Below are positions 54,295 to 63,767 of a stretch of DNA of 64,000 nt, piece after piece. The translations under genes and the position numbers were made by a program. Numbering within the stretch: the stretch's first letter is position 1; each line of letters begins with the position of its first letter. The stretch is taken from positions 666,024-730,023 of the forward strand of contig NZ_JBGQOM010000001.1 in NCBI RefSeq assembly GCF_052119645.1, read 5' to 3'. The notes under the pieces were generated by a model, which worked only from the letters and a program-made list of their open reading frames with translations, searched no databases and was not told where the DNA came from. This DNA is from Paraglaciecola sp030730205. GTDB taxonomy: Bacteria; Pseudomonadota; Gammaproteobacteria; Enterobacterales; Alteromonadaceae.

Positions 54295-55464
54295 ATGAAA
54301 ACAAATTGGAAAAAATTCGCTTTACCTTTCGTCGTGTTGCTGGTGGGTGTTGGGGCTGTCAAAGCCATTAATGCATCAGCAGAAAAAGAAGAAGATAAAC
54401 AAGCGGTAGATACTCGCCCTACGGTTAAAGTCGAAAGTATAGAATCTGCGGATTATCAAGTACTTATCACCAGTTTTGGTGAGGTTACCCCCCTTGAAAG
54501 CACCGCCATTTCGTCACAAGTTGCGGGCGAAGTAACCGCTTGGAATGAAAACTTTGTTGCTGGTGGTTTGGTCCTGCGCGGTGAAACCTTGTTTAGTATT
54601 GAAAAAGACACGTATGAAGCCGCTTTGCTGCAAGCTGAAGCCAATCTGAGCTCGGCTCAAAGTTTATTGATTGAAGAACAAGCGCGCGCCAATGTTGCCA
54701 AACAAGAAGCGAAGAATTTACCCAACAATAAAGTCAGCGATTTATACTTACGTAAACCCCAAGTATTAAGTGCTGAAGCCGCGGTTAAGTCGGCTCAAGC
54801 TCGATTAAAAATAGCTCAACGAGACCTCGACAATTGTGAAATTAAAGCCCCCTATGATGCGCTAGTTATCAGTCGCAACGTAGGTGTTGGCCAATATGTT
54901 AATCAAGGCGCTCAAGTTGCGGTGTTAAATAATGTTGAAAAAGCCGAGATTGTGTTCCCTATTGCGGGTTTTGATAATGCCTTTTTACCTAATGACGTAG
55001 CCGGTACCCCTGCGATAATTACCACTAAGGGGTTTGACGCCATCACTCGAAAAGGCTCTATTGCTCGGGATTTGGGTGTCGTTGACCAGGCGACTCGTAT
55101 GAGCCAATTGGTGATCAGAATTGATGACCCCTATGGCATTAAAAGCAATGTTCAGCCGCTTAAATATGGTTCTTATGTCGAAGTACAATTTGTAGGTAAA
55201 ACCCTGCCACAAGTGTACCGTTTACCCCAAGAACTGGTGACTAATCGCACTGTATGGATAGTGAATCAAGACAACAAATTAGAGCCCCGCAAGGTCGATA
55301 TTATTCGTGAAGAAGGCGCTTACTTTTTAATTAGCGAAGGCTTAAGCAACACAGACAAAATTGTGGTAACCCTACCCGAATACCCGCAAAAAGGTATGGA
55401 AGTCAAAACTGCCAAGCCTAAGCCTGCGTCTGACGACAGCAGCCTTAGCGTTAAAAAATCGTAA
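54295..55464 (+). CDS. RND efflux periplasmic adaptor (membrane fusion protein)
   Basis: Links the inner-membrane RND pump to a TolC-type channel. 389 residues, N-terminal hydrophobic anchor/signal (7-22), biotinyl-lipoyl and alpha-hairpin region (about 55-170: SSAQSLLIEEQARANVAKQE), beta-barrel and membrane-proximal domains to about 375. Followed by the pump 9 bp later; no channel gene in the unit, so tolC at 31.8 kb may serve. Confidence 0.9.
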   Translation: MKTNWKKFALPFVVLLVGVGAVKAINASAEKEEDKQAVDTRPTVKVESIESADYQVLITSFGEVTPLESTAISSQVAGEVTAWNENFVAGGLVLRGETLFSIEKDTYEAALLQAEANLSSAQSLLIEEQARANVAKQEAKNLPNNKVSDLYLRKPQVLSAEAAVKSAQARLKIAQRDLDNCEIKAPYDALVISRNVGVGQYVNQGAQVAVLNNVEKAEIVFPIAGFDNAFLPNDVAGTPAIITTKGFDAITRKGSIARDLGVVDQATRMSQLVIRIDDPYGIKSNVQPLKYGSYVEVQFVGKTLPQVYRLPQELVTNRTVWIVNQDNKLEPRKVDIIREEGAYFLISEGLSNTDKIVVTLPEYPQKGMEVKTAKPKPASDDSSLSVKKS

Positions 55465-55473
55465 GAGGCGCGT

Positions 55474-58400
55474 ATGGACATCAATGAACCTAAAGAAAAA
55501 GGCTTAATAGCGTTTTTCGCGAATAACCCTGTGGCTGCCAATTTAATGATGTTTTTTATCATTGTCATGGGCCTAGTGAGTTACTTCACGATACAGCGCC
55601 AGATGTTTCCCAATATTGAAATTAATTACATCAATATCAGTGCTACCTACCGCGGCGCCTCTCCCCAAGAAATTGAAGAAAGCATATTAGTTAAAATCGA
55701 AGAATCGTTAAAAGATATCACTGAGATTAAAAAACTCGTTGGCCGTGCCTTTCGTGATAGCGGCAGTATTAGTCTAGAAATTTATCCTGATGAAAAACTA
55801 ACGGACGTACTCGACAAGGTTAAAGCTCGAGTCGACAGTATCGCCACCTTTCCTGCCGACATGGAGCCCGTGCAAGTATCGCAAGCCGAGTTTAAACAAG
55901 ATGTGATTGAGATGTCATTGGTGGGCGATGTCCCGCTGACCGAACTCAAACCCTTAGCCAAGCAAATTGAAAACGAATTATTAGAGCTCGATAATATCTC
56001 TCTGACATCCGTTAGTGCGCCAGATGACGAGATTGCCATAGAAATTTTGCCTGATGTGCTGCGTAAATATAATTTATCCCTGAGTGATGTCAGTGCTGCG
56101 ATACGCCGCCATTCTGCCAATTTTTCAGCCGGCCAAATTCGCACTGAAGCGGGCCTTATCTCTGTGAGGGTTGAAAACCAATATTACGACGGCGAAGAAT
56201 TTGGCCAAATTCCCATTAAAATAGGCGCAAATGGTGCAAAAGTGCTGTTGCAAGACATTGCCACCATTTCAGATGGTTTTACCGAAGGTGAGCGCTATTT
56301 TAAATACAGCGGCCAAAATGCTATTTTTATGGACGTCAAAGCCACTAAAGCGCAAAACATCATTCCTGTTGCGCAGTCTGTGCACAGTTACATCGAGCAG
56401 AAAAATAAAAGTTTACCCGCCGGATTAGAATTGAAAGTGTTGGTCGATATGACGTACTACCTCAATGGTCGTCTTGACATGATGCTTAAAAACCTTGTTC
56501 AAGGGGCTATTTTGGTTGCCATCTTGCTCTCCATTTTTTTACGCTTTCGTTTAGCATTTTGGGTAATGATGGGTTTGCCCGTGTGTTTTCTTGGCGCAGT
56601 GATGATGATGCCGATATTGGGTGTCAGTATTAACGTACTGTCACTGTTCGCCTTTATCATGGTGCTGGGGATTGTGGTAGACGACGCGATCGTCATAGGA
56701 GAAAGTGCCTACAGTGAAATAGAAGAAAAAGGCGGCGGTGTTGATAACGTCGTGCGCGGCGCTAAAAAAGTCGCGACGCCGGCAACCTTTGGGGTACTCA
56801 CTACCATCGCAGTATTTGCCCCTACGGTATTTTCATCAGGTCCAGAAGGTCAGTTTTTTTATAATATCGCCTCTGTGGTTATCTTATGTCTGATATTTAG
56901 CTTAATTGAATCAAAATGGATCCTGCCTGCCCATATTGCTCACATTAACTTTAAACCCATCAAACCCGGTAGCTGGCGCGAACGTTTCAACAAAAAGTTC
57001 TTTGGCTTTGTCAACGGCCCCTACAAAAATTTTGTGAGCAAGTGTATTGATTGGCGCTACCTCACTTTTGCCGTTTTTATTGCGCTTTTAATGTTGAGTA
57101 AAGCCTTGTACGACGCTAATTATGTACGCTTTATCCCCACTCCCAAAGTTCCCAGTGACTTTCCTTCTGTTATGATCGAAATGAACGAAAACGTGTCTGA
57201 CTCGGCTACTATTGATGCCTTAAAAACCATTGAAAAAGTCATCATGGATATCGAACAACAAACCAAGGACGAATACGGAAAAGGCATGATTCGAGATATT
57301 CTCGCCTTTAACCAAAGTCGCACCGAGGCCCGCATCGTTGCCCCCTTAGTTGGTGAAGACGAACGTGTGTTTGATACCTTCGAATTAGCCAGAAAGTGGC
57401 GGGAAGCCATCCCCGTTATCCCGGGTTTAAAATCAATGACGGTATATGACGATCTAAACGGAGGCGGTAGTAATGGTGAGTTCGGCTATCTGTTGTATGG
57501 TCCCGACGTGGATACCCTTAATGCGGCAGGTTTGCAATTTATCGCCATGTTGCAACAGCAAGAAGGTCTCTACGACATCAGTTCGACTATTGACCCTGCC
57601 AGCAAAGAGATCCAACTTGAACTACTACCCGTGGCGTATGACTTAGGTTTGAATTTATCCAGCATCGCGAGTCAAGTGGGGGCCAGTTTTTACGGTGACC
57701 AATCGCAACGCGTAATACGTGGTGGTGAAGAAGTACGAGTCATGGTGCGTTATCCCAAGCTTACTCGGGAGCGCTTTGCTGCCTTAAAGTACACCGTTAT
57801 CACCACACCTAGCGGCCAAGAAGTATTGCTAGGTGATGTTGTTACCTTGAGTGAAAAACCGGGGATCAGTTACATACGCCGCGAAAGTGGTTACCGAAGT
57901 GTGTATGTGTTTGGTTCTATTGATGAAGAAACCATCGAACCCAACGAAGTGGTTGAAGCCATTGAAGAAAAATTATTGCCACAGTTAAAAGAAGACTATC
58001 CTTCGGTTAAAACCGAATTAGGGGGCTCGGTAGAAGAACAACAAGCGCAACAAAACGAGCAAATGTTATTCTTTATTGCCGGCATGATCATGGTTTACAT
58101 CTTGTTAGCCGTGCCACTAAAAAGCTATGGCCAACCATTGATTATTATGTCGGTTATTCCTTTCAGTTTGACGGGCGCAATATGGGGTCATTTTGCCTTT
58201 GGCATGGACTTGAGCATGATGTCGATATTCGGCCTTATCGCTGCAGCAGGGGTGGTGATTAACGACAGTCTGGTCATGACTGACTTTGTTAATCAGCGCC
58301 GCGCTCAAGGTTTTTCAATTCGTGACGCGGTATCAGAAGCTGGAACGGCACGCTTTAGAGCAATCACGCTTACCTCGATCACGACCTTCTTTGGTGTCGT

Positions 58401-58626
58401 GCCGATAATGTTTGAGCCTAGCATGCAAGCTAAATTTGTTGCGCCGATGGCAAACGCACTCGGCTTTGCGGTACTTTACGCAACCTTAGTCACCTTGGTT
58501 TTGGTGCCTTGTTTGTACATGGTACTGGAAGATATAAAAGCGGGCTTTGTCAAAATTGGGGGCTTTATTTCACGTCTGTTTCGACGTAAAAAAGCCTCAG
58601 TTGAAATCAGCCACTCACAGATATAA
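55474..58626 (+). CDS. RND-family efflux permease
   Basis: Proton-driven exporter of 1050 residues with 12 transmembrane helices and two large periplasmic loops. TM4 has the proton-relay pair in GIVVDDAIVIGE; TM10-11 region has GVVINDSLVMTDFVNQRR. Belongs to the AcrB/MexB-like HAE1-type clade by overall pattern; transported compounds unknown. Second gene of the operon, ending in a strong terminator. Confidence 0.93.
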   Translation: MDINEPKEKGLIAFFANNPVAANLMMFFIIVMGLVSYFTIQRQMFPNIEINYINISATYRGASPQEIEESILVKIEESLKDITEIKKLVGRAFRDSGSISLEIYPDEKLTDVLDKVKARVDSIATFPADMEPVQVSQAEFKQDVIEMSLVGDVPLTELKPLAKQIENELLELDNISLTSVSAPDDEIAIEILPDVLRKYNLSLSDVSAAIRRHSANFSAGQIRTEAGLISVRVENQYYDGEEFGQIPIKIGANGAKVLLQDIATISDGFTEGERYFKYSGQNAIFMDVKATKAQNIIPVAQSVHSYIEQKNKSLPAGLELKVLVDMTYYLNGRLDMMLKNLVQGAILVAILLSIFLRFRLAFWVMMGLPVCFLGAVMMMPILGVSINVLSLFAFIMVLGIVVDDAIVIGESAYSEIEEKGGGVDNVVRGAKKVATPATFGVLTTIAVFAPTVFSSGPEGQFFYNIASVVILCLIFSLIESKWILPAHIAHINFKPIKPGSWRERFNKKFFGFVNGPYKNFVSKCIDWRYLTFAVFIALLMLSKALYDANYVRFIPTPKVPSDFPSVMIEMNENVSDSATIDALKTIEKVIMDIEQQTKDEYGKGMIRDILAFNQSRTEARIVAPLVGEDERVFDTFELARKWREAIPVIPGLKSMTVYDDLNGGGSNGEFGYLLYGPDVDTLNAAGLQFIAMLQQQEGLYDISSTIDPASKEIQLELLPVAYDLGLNLSSIASQVGASFYGDQSQRVIRGGEEVRVMVRYPKLTRERFAALKYTVITTPSGQEVLLGDVVTLSEKPGISYIRRESGYRSVYVFGSIDEETIEPNEVVEAIEEKLLPQLKEDYPSVKTELGGSVEEQQAQQNEQMLFFIAGMIMVYILLAVPLKSYGQPLIIMSVIPFSLTGAIWGHFAFGMDLSMMSIFGLIAAAGVVINDSLVMTDFVNQRRAQGFSIRDAVSEAGTARFRAITLTSITTFFGVVPIMFEPSMQAKFVAPMANALGFAVLYATLVTLVLVPCLYMVLEDIKAGFVKIGGFISRLFRRKKASVEISHSQI

Positions 58627-58637
58627 ATCTATCCCCT

Positions 58638-58659
58638 AAAGCGCCGCAAGGCGCTTTTT
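58638..58659 (+). terminator. Rho-independent terminator of the RND operon
   Basis: AAAGCGCC/GGCGCTTT stem with a GCAA tetraloop and TTTTT, 12 bp after the permease stop. Confidence 0.9.
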
Positions 58660-59246
58660 ATCGCTTTGCAAATTAATGATGTCGCTGTTGTTGCTGGGCG
58701 TAATGAGGAGAGGCCTAGCAAAGCTAGCCTGAAAATGATTGAAATGACTCAAGCTAGCGCAACCCTATTAAAAACACACTTGGCTCACAGACTCTCCTTG
58801 TTTCAAGCGAAGGGCAGCCTTTTTTAATCTCAGCTGTTGTTATAACTCAACAGGTGTCCACTCCTGCTTTTGTTTAAATGTCTGACGTCGAGCACGCTAT
58901 TTGAACGCGTAGTGATGCAATGCATACTGCTAGGTAAATCGCTTATATCTGAACACACTAGGGCCCTGAGATTATCTCCTCCATTATTACAAGAGTAAAC
59001 ATGTTGTTTTGACTATGAGCTTTGCTTTCTTCTCGGTTTCATTCTGCATTCCATATCTAAAACTGAGTGAATACAATGACCTGTGAAAGATGCTTAGTAT
59101 AAAAAGATCAAGTATATTGGTGCTAATTGCACAAAAATCATCCTTACAATAAGAACAAGTCAAAATGAACACAGTCACATCGCATCTAAAGTATGACCGG
59201 GTCACGCTAAACTCGCGCTTTATGACCGTAAGGTATTAAGTCGTTT
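58660..59246. other. Long intergenic region before the STAND gene
   Basis: About 590 bp without a supported gene. A 72-codon minus-strand frame (58987-59205) has no ribosome site or recognisable content. Near the 3' end, TATGACCG occurs twice (59191-59198 and 59220-59227), the first within the palindromic GACCGGGTC. This could be an operator for the winged-helix protein that follows. No clear promoter or RNA gene found. Confidence 0.4.
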
Positions 59247-62200
59247 ATGTCTGAAAAGCTCGCTCTTTTTTACATCGGTGACTGGCAAGTTACGCCCAAT
59301 ACCAACACCTTGCGTAAAGGCGATATGCTCAAGCAACTTGAGCCCAAAGCCATGGACGTGCTCATTGCCCTTTGCCAGCAGCAAGGGGAAGTCCTAAGCG
59401 CTGATGAAATTGTCGAACATTGTTGGGGCAACGCTGAACTCGGCGACAACCCTGTGCACAAAGCCATCAACCAACTGCGTAAAGCCTTTGACGATAAACC
59501 CAGCCAGCCCACTTATATTGAAACCATTCGTAAACGTGGTTATCGCATTGTTGCCAAGCTTAACTTCCCGTTAAATGATGAATTAAAAGCCCAACAAAGT
59601 AGTTGGCAAGGCGAGTCACCGTTTCCTGGCTTAAGTGCCTTTGAACCCAACGAGGCCGACGTATTTTTTGGTCGTAACGAGCAAATCAGCACACTGCTAG
59701 AGCGGGTATCCAAACAAGTGAGTTTTGGCCGCGCTTTTTGTTTGATGCTCGGCCCCAGTGGCACCGGTAAATCGTCGTTAATTAACGCCGGTGTGCTACC
59801 CAAATTACTGCATCACAACGGGTATGATGGTATTGGTGTGGTGTCGTATACCAGTTTAGATTTTGCTGATATTAACCAAAACCGCTTGTTTATTGATTTG
59901 GCCTCTGCCCTACTCGATTGGGATATTGCTGATCAACCAGTGTTCTCCGGACTCAGTGCTGATAGCCTTGCAGAGCAATTACAACACGACAGCCAAGCCG
60001 TGCTCAGCCAATGTAAACAGGCATTAAGCAATGGGCCAGCACTGTTTGCCAAACCATTGTTGTTTTTGTTTATTGACCGTCTTGAAGTTTTGCTGTCGTC
60101 GCCCTTGTTTAGTGATGCAGAACGTAGCCTGTTTTTAACAGTTATTGAAACATTGGCTACCTCAGGTTGCATTTTGGTGTTTAGCGCCTGTCGTAATGAC
60201 TTTTACCCTTTAGTGGTTAGCCACCCAAGCTTAATGGCCGGTAAAGACAATGGTGCGCATTTTGATTTGTTGCCGCCCAGCCGCGGTGACCTAATGCAAA
60301 TGATCCGCTTGCCGGCCATTGCCGCCAACTTAAGCTGGTCGCACGATCCGAGTAGCGCCATGGCGCTGGATGAAATTTTATGTGCTGAAGCGGCGCAACA
60401 TCCTGACTCACTGCCTATGTTGCAATACACCCTACAAGAGCTGTATTTACAACGCAGTAGTGCTAACGAATTACAGTTTTCTGTGTATCAAACCTTAGGC
60501 GGTATTGAAGGGGCCATCGGTAAAAAAGCCGAAGAGATTTACCAGCAACTGCCCCCAGAGCAACAAAGCCAACTTGCTTATGTCTTGTCGCTGTTAGTTA
60601 CCTTAAACCCCGATGGCGAAACCACTACCAGTCGCGCCGCTCGTTGGGCGCAGCTTAGCCAAGCCAGCCAAAACGCGTTTGTGCAAGCCATGGTCGACAG
60701 TCGTTTATTTGTTTCTCACCTGCAAAACAACGAAGCCTGTTTTAGTTTGGCTCACGAAGCACTATTACGCCGCTGGTCTAGAGCCAGTGAGTGGATTGCA
60801 GACCATCAAGACAGCCTCGCGATTAAAAGCCGTTTACAACAACTCTGCCAGCGCTGGTTAAATGAAGGCAAAAGCACCGCCTATTTATTGGCCGAAGGCA
60901 AACCCTTACAAGAAGCCTTAAGCCTGCAACACAGCAGCACATTTACCCTAGATAACAACGAGCAGGCGCTGATCCAAAGCTCTGTTAAACGAGCCAAAAC
61001 CAAACGCTGGTCAACGGGTGCAGCCATCTTACTGCTGTGCATTTTGACTTTTACCTCGGTATTAATGAGCATTAAAAGCCAAGAATCACAAAACGTCGCC
61101 CAACAAAAAAGGTTAGAGGCAGAAAGTTTATTGGGTTTTATGGTGGGCGAATTTGCCGACAAGCTGCGTAGTGTAAAACGCATGGACTTGCTCGATGGCA
61201 TTAGCAATAAAGCCTTGGAGTATTTTAGCCAGCAAGATACCCAAGCAGACGACTCTTCACTGCTGTCATTTGCCAATAAAGAACAAAATTTTAAAGCGCG
61301 TTTTCAACATGCTCAGACCTTAGGGGCCATGGGCGAAGTGGCCTATAGTCGTGGTAAAAATGACGAAGCGAGTCAAGCTTTTAGCTCTGCGAAAGTAATA
61401 TTAGATAAACTTTATCAACAACAACCAGATAATCTGGAACTGTTAAAAACCCTTGGCGCGAATGCTTTTTGGTTAGGTCAGCTGGCCTATGATGAAAGTG
61501 ATTATGCAACTGCACAGCCTTTATTTGAGTTATATCGGGATTACAGTGAAAAGATGAATCAATTTGAACCAGACAATGTCGATGGGTGGATTGAGCTGTC
61601 TTATGCACAAAATACCTTGGGCTCTCTCTATATTGAATTGGAAGAATATAAGCTGGCAAAAACGGCATTTAACACATCGTTAATATTGAAAAAGCAAGCC
61701 TTAAAGCACCATCCTGATGGTGAAGATTTGCAAATTGATATTGCTGATACCTTGTCGTGGTTGGGCAGAATTGAACTACATTTTGGCTCGTTAACTTCCT
61801 CACTCCAATATACTCAACAAGGGCAGGCTATTTTAGAGCAACAACTTAATGCATCGCCTGACAATGCAAGAATAATAGAGCTACTTGTACTTTCGAACAT
61901 AGCGCAGGCTAATATATTTAATTTTAAGCACACAAATAAACAAGCCCTCGATAAACTGACAATAGCAGAAAATCTTTTAAATAAAGCTTTAAAACAAGAT
62001 CAAAATAATCATTATTGGCATTCTGATTTATTACGAATTCGTCTTTTTAAAGCAGCTATCAATGCCAAGCTCAGTAAACAATCTGGAAATTTATTAAGTA
62101 ATGCTTATGAATTAACTGAAACCATCCTTAATTCTCAGCCTATGTCCTTAGAATTTTTTGTATTGGCAATTGATTACTTTCAAATTAAAGAGCAATGGCA

Positions 62201-62549
62201 AGAAAGTGAAAAATATATATTGCGAGCGCTTAAAGAGTTATCCCTTGAAAAAAAACAATTAATAACTGGCCCTGACGAAATTAGAGTATTAGCTGATTTC
62301 TCATTATTAGAAGCAAAACAGCTTTTTCAGCAAAATAAAAAAGAACAAGCGTATAACTTATGTAAAGAGGTTATCCAACGTTTAAGTCCCTTGCTCAATA
62401 GGAGTCAATCACCCTACTTTCTTTCACCCTATGTACAAGCCCATAGCTGTATTGGCCAGCCAAATAACGTAAACAACGAACTGAAAATTTTGCAACGCAT
62501 GGGCATCACCACATTCGATTTTTTTACCCCCACCAAAGAAGGAAAATAA
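59247..62549 (+). CDS. Winged-helix / nSTAND NTPase / transmembrane / TPR protein
   Basis: 1100 residues. Residues 1-105: OmpR/CadC-type winged helix (LEPKAMDVLIALCQQQGE, IETIRKRGYRIVAK). About 124-520: STAND-type NTPase starting PFPGLSAFEPNEADVFFGR, Walker A GPSGTGKS at 169-176, Walker B LLFLFIDR with Asp277, and a C-terminal winged-helical part (LAHEALLRRW). One transmembrane helix at 589-608. Beyond it, about 490 residues of TPR-like repeats, predicted periplasmic. Such a layout suggests a ToxR/CadC-like membrane regulator gated by an NTPase. Target, signal and function unknown. No ribosome site is evident at ATG 59247. Confidence 0.8.
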   Translation: MSEKLALFYIGDWQVTPNTNTLRKGDMLKQLEPKAMDVLIALCQQQGEVLSADEIVEHCWGNAELGDNPVHKAINQLRKAFDDKPSQPTYIETIRKRGYRIVAKLNFPLNDELKAQQSSWQGESPFPGLSAFEPNEADVFFGRNEQISTLLERVSKQVSFGRAFCLMLGPSGTGKSSLINAGVLPKLLHHNGYDGIGVVSYTSLDFADINQNRLFIDLASALLDWDIADQPVFSGLSADSLAEQLQHDSQAVLSQCKQALSNGPALFAKPLLFLFIDRLEVLLSSPLFSDAERSLFLTVIETLATSGCILVFSACRNDFYPLVVSHPSLMAGKDNGAHFDLLPPSRGDLMQMIRLPAIAANLSWSHDPSSAMALDEILCAEAAQHPDSLPMLQYTLQELYLQRSSANELQFSVYQTLGGIEGAIGKKAEEIYQQLPPEQQSQLAYVLSLLVTLNPDGETTTSRAARWAQLSQASQNAFVQAMVDSRLFVSHLQNNEACFSLAHEALLRRWSRASEWIADHQDSLAIKSRLQQLCQRWLNEGKSTAYLLAEGKPLQEALSLQHSSTFTLDNNEQALIQSSVKRAKTKRWSTGAAILLLCILTFTSVLMSIKSQESQNVAQQKRLEAESLLGFMVGEFADKLRSVKRMDLLDGISNKALEYFSQQDTQADDSSLLSFANKEQNFKARFQHAQTLGAMGEVAYSRGKNDEASQAFSSAKVILDKLYQQQPDNLELLKTLGANAFWLGQLAYDESDYATAQPLFELYRDYSEKMNQFEPDNVDGWIELSYAQNTLGSLYIELEEYKLAKTAFNTSLILKKQALKHHPDGEDLQIDIADTLSWLGRIELHFGSLTSSLQYTQQGQAILEQQLNASPDNARIIELLVLSNIAQANIFNFKHTNKQALDKLTIAENLLNKALKQDQNNHYWHSDLLRIRLFKAAINAKLSKQSGNLLSNAYELTETILNSQPMSLEFFVLAIDYFQIKEQWQESEKYILRALKELSLEKKQLITGPDEIRVLADFSLLEAKQLFQQNKKEQAYNLCKEVIQRLSPLLNRSQSPYFLSPYVQAHSCIGQPNNVNNELKILQRMGITTFDFFTPTKEGK

Positions 62550-62551
62550 AA

Positions 62552-62887
62552 ATGAACATAAATGTTAATGTGACAGTCAACATAACCGAAGGTGTAGCGT
62601 CGTTTAGTTATTCCCCCGATGGCCCTTATATTGTGTCTGAAAATTGCGATGTGGTTTTTACATTAAGTGACTGTAGTCCAGCGGTGACATTTGAAAAACC
62701 ATTAATCTCTTATGTACCCGTTGATACACCGAAAGATATAACAGCAACTCTTTCTAACGCAAATCAAACTCTTACTCTTAGTGATACAGATGCAGATGTT
62801 GAAACTATTGGGGTGCAGCTTGTTGTAAAAGACAATTACAGTAACGCCTACGCTAGCCCCGACCCACAAATAATAAATAGAAAATAA
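62552..62887 (+). CDS. Small beta-rich protein, possibly DP-EP family
   Basis: 111 residues starting 2 bp after the STAND gene, with GAAGGA in that gene's last codons as ribosome site, so the pair is one translational unit. Opening MNINVNVTVNITEGV, then short beta-prone stretches and Asp-rich turns (LSDTDADVE), ending PDPQIINRK. No signal or membrane segment. It resembles the DP-EP small-protein family of Shewanella and relatives, function unknown; the assignment is from memory of the pattern. Confidence 0.6.
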   Translation: MNINVNVTVNITEGVASFSYSPDGPYIVSENCDVVFTLSDCSPAVTFEKPLISYVPVDTPKDITATLSNANQTLTLSDTDADVETIGVQLVVKDNYSNAYASPDPQIINRK

Positions 62888-62902
62888 ATATGAAAACTGC
62901 GA

Positions 62903-62987
62903 GGGTCAGAGCCGTTGAAACCGGAACTGCGGAACTGCGGGGTCAGAGCCGTTGAACTGCGCGAACTGCGGGGTCAGAGCCGTTGAA
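62903..62987. repeat. Three REP-like units left of the RAYT gene
   Basis: GGGTCAGAGCCGTTGAA occurs at 62903-62919, 62940-62956 and 62971-62987, separated by variants of GGAACTGC/CGAACTGC. GGTCAGAGCCG is the reverse complement of CGGCTCTGACC found on the right side of the transposase gene, so the motif flanks RAYT in inverted orientation, as expected of REP/REPIN elements. Confidence 0.8.
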
Positions 62988-63702
62988 AACGCTTTTGATG
63001 GAATATTTCTGACTTTCTGTCGCCACCTTGCGGCAACGGATTAACTCTTCGACCCGTTGCTGTCTCGATTTGCTGTTTAAATCTATCTTCTCCCAACACC
63101 CACGCTTTATTGGTCGCGGTTCGAATTTCTTCAAGGCTTAACTCAGGTATTTGTTATGCAAACAAATCTTTGTAGGCCTTCTTTCGTTCCTTAGGCCCTT
63201 TACCTAAGGCTTCATAGCAGGAGTGAGGGGTAATAAGCTGAATATGTTTCTCCAGCGCATTGTGATGATAGCTTGTCCAAGGGTAGTCTGCCGGATGCTG
63301 AACCATATTGGCTCTCACCGGATTTAACTCGATATATCGACTCACTGTTAAAAAATAGTGCTCACTGTCAACCAAAGTAGATTTGTAGCGGCCCTCCCAT
63401 AAGGTGCCGCTTCGTTTATGAATTTTGTTGATATACATCACATAACAACGCCCTAAGGATTGCATAAGTTGACTCACTCCCTTTTCTGTTGAAGGCGTCA
63501 TCAACAGGTGCACATGATTTGTCATTAAGGTAAAAGCATGAACACTGACTTGAAATTTATCAGCATAAAGCCGCAGCTTGTCTAGATATACGTCATAGTC
63601 TTTTTCGGTAAAAAAGCAGATATGCCGATTGTTGCCGCGCTGGATAACATGTTGGGGAATATTGGGTAGGTTTAATCTAGGAAGCCTGGCCATCACTTTC
63701 AT
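62974..63702 (-). pseudogene. REP-associated tyrosine transposase (RAYT), broken by in-frame stop
   Basis: Y1/HUH-type single-strand transposase relative. From ATG 63702 (or 63693, MARLPRLNLPNIPQ) the frame shows HVIQRGNNRH, the HUH motif NHVHLLM and YIELNPVRANMV. It stops at TAA 63154-63156 after KKAYKDLFA. The same frame stays open past that codon for 59 more residues, with LSLEEIRTATNKAWVLG and EDRFKQQIE, the normal RAYT C-terminus, and ends at TGA 62974-62976 inside a REP unit. One point mutation therefore truncates the protein. The N-terminal catalytic part may still be made. Confidence 0.8.
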
Positions 63703-63767
63703 CCTTGAAAATTTTTGCATAAAGCATAGTACTTCGACATAAAACTACCAAACTTGCTTAGCAACAT
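63699..63767 (-). CDS. Possible leader ORF overlapping the RAYT start
   Basis: A 22-codon frame beginning MLLSKFGSFMSKYYALCK lies within the 78-bp repeat and ends at TGA 63699-63701, overlapping the RAYT ATG at 63702 as ATGA. The same peptide start is repeated in the other copies. It may be incidental to the repeat. Confidence 0.25.
   Translation of the reverse strand: MLLSKFGSFMSKYYALCKNFQG

Noticed and set aside
58987..59205. 72-codon minus-strand ORF before the STAND gene
   Set aside because: No ribosome site, unusual composition, no recognised content.
59247..62887. Calling the STAND unit a proven anti-phage defence system
   Set aside because: Only STAND homology and a neighbouring transposase support it; the N-terminal winged helix points to regulation, so defence is left as a hypothesis.
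62943..63134. 63-codon minus-strand ORF beside the RAYT gene
   Set aside because: It runs out of frame over the RAYT C-terminal coding sequence; the in-frame reading is the conserved one.
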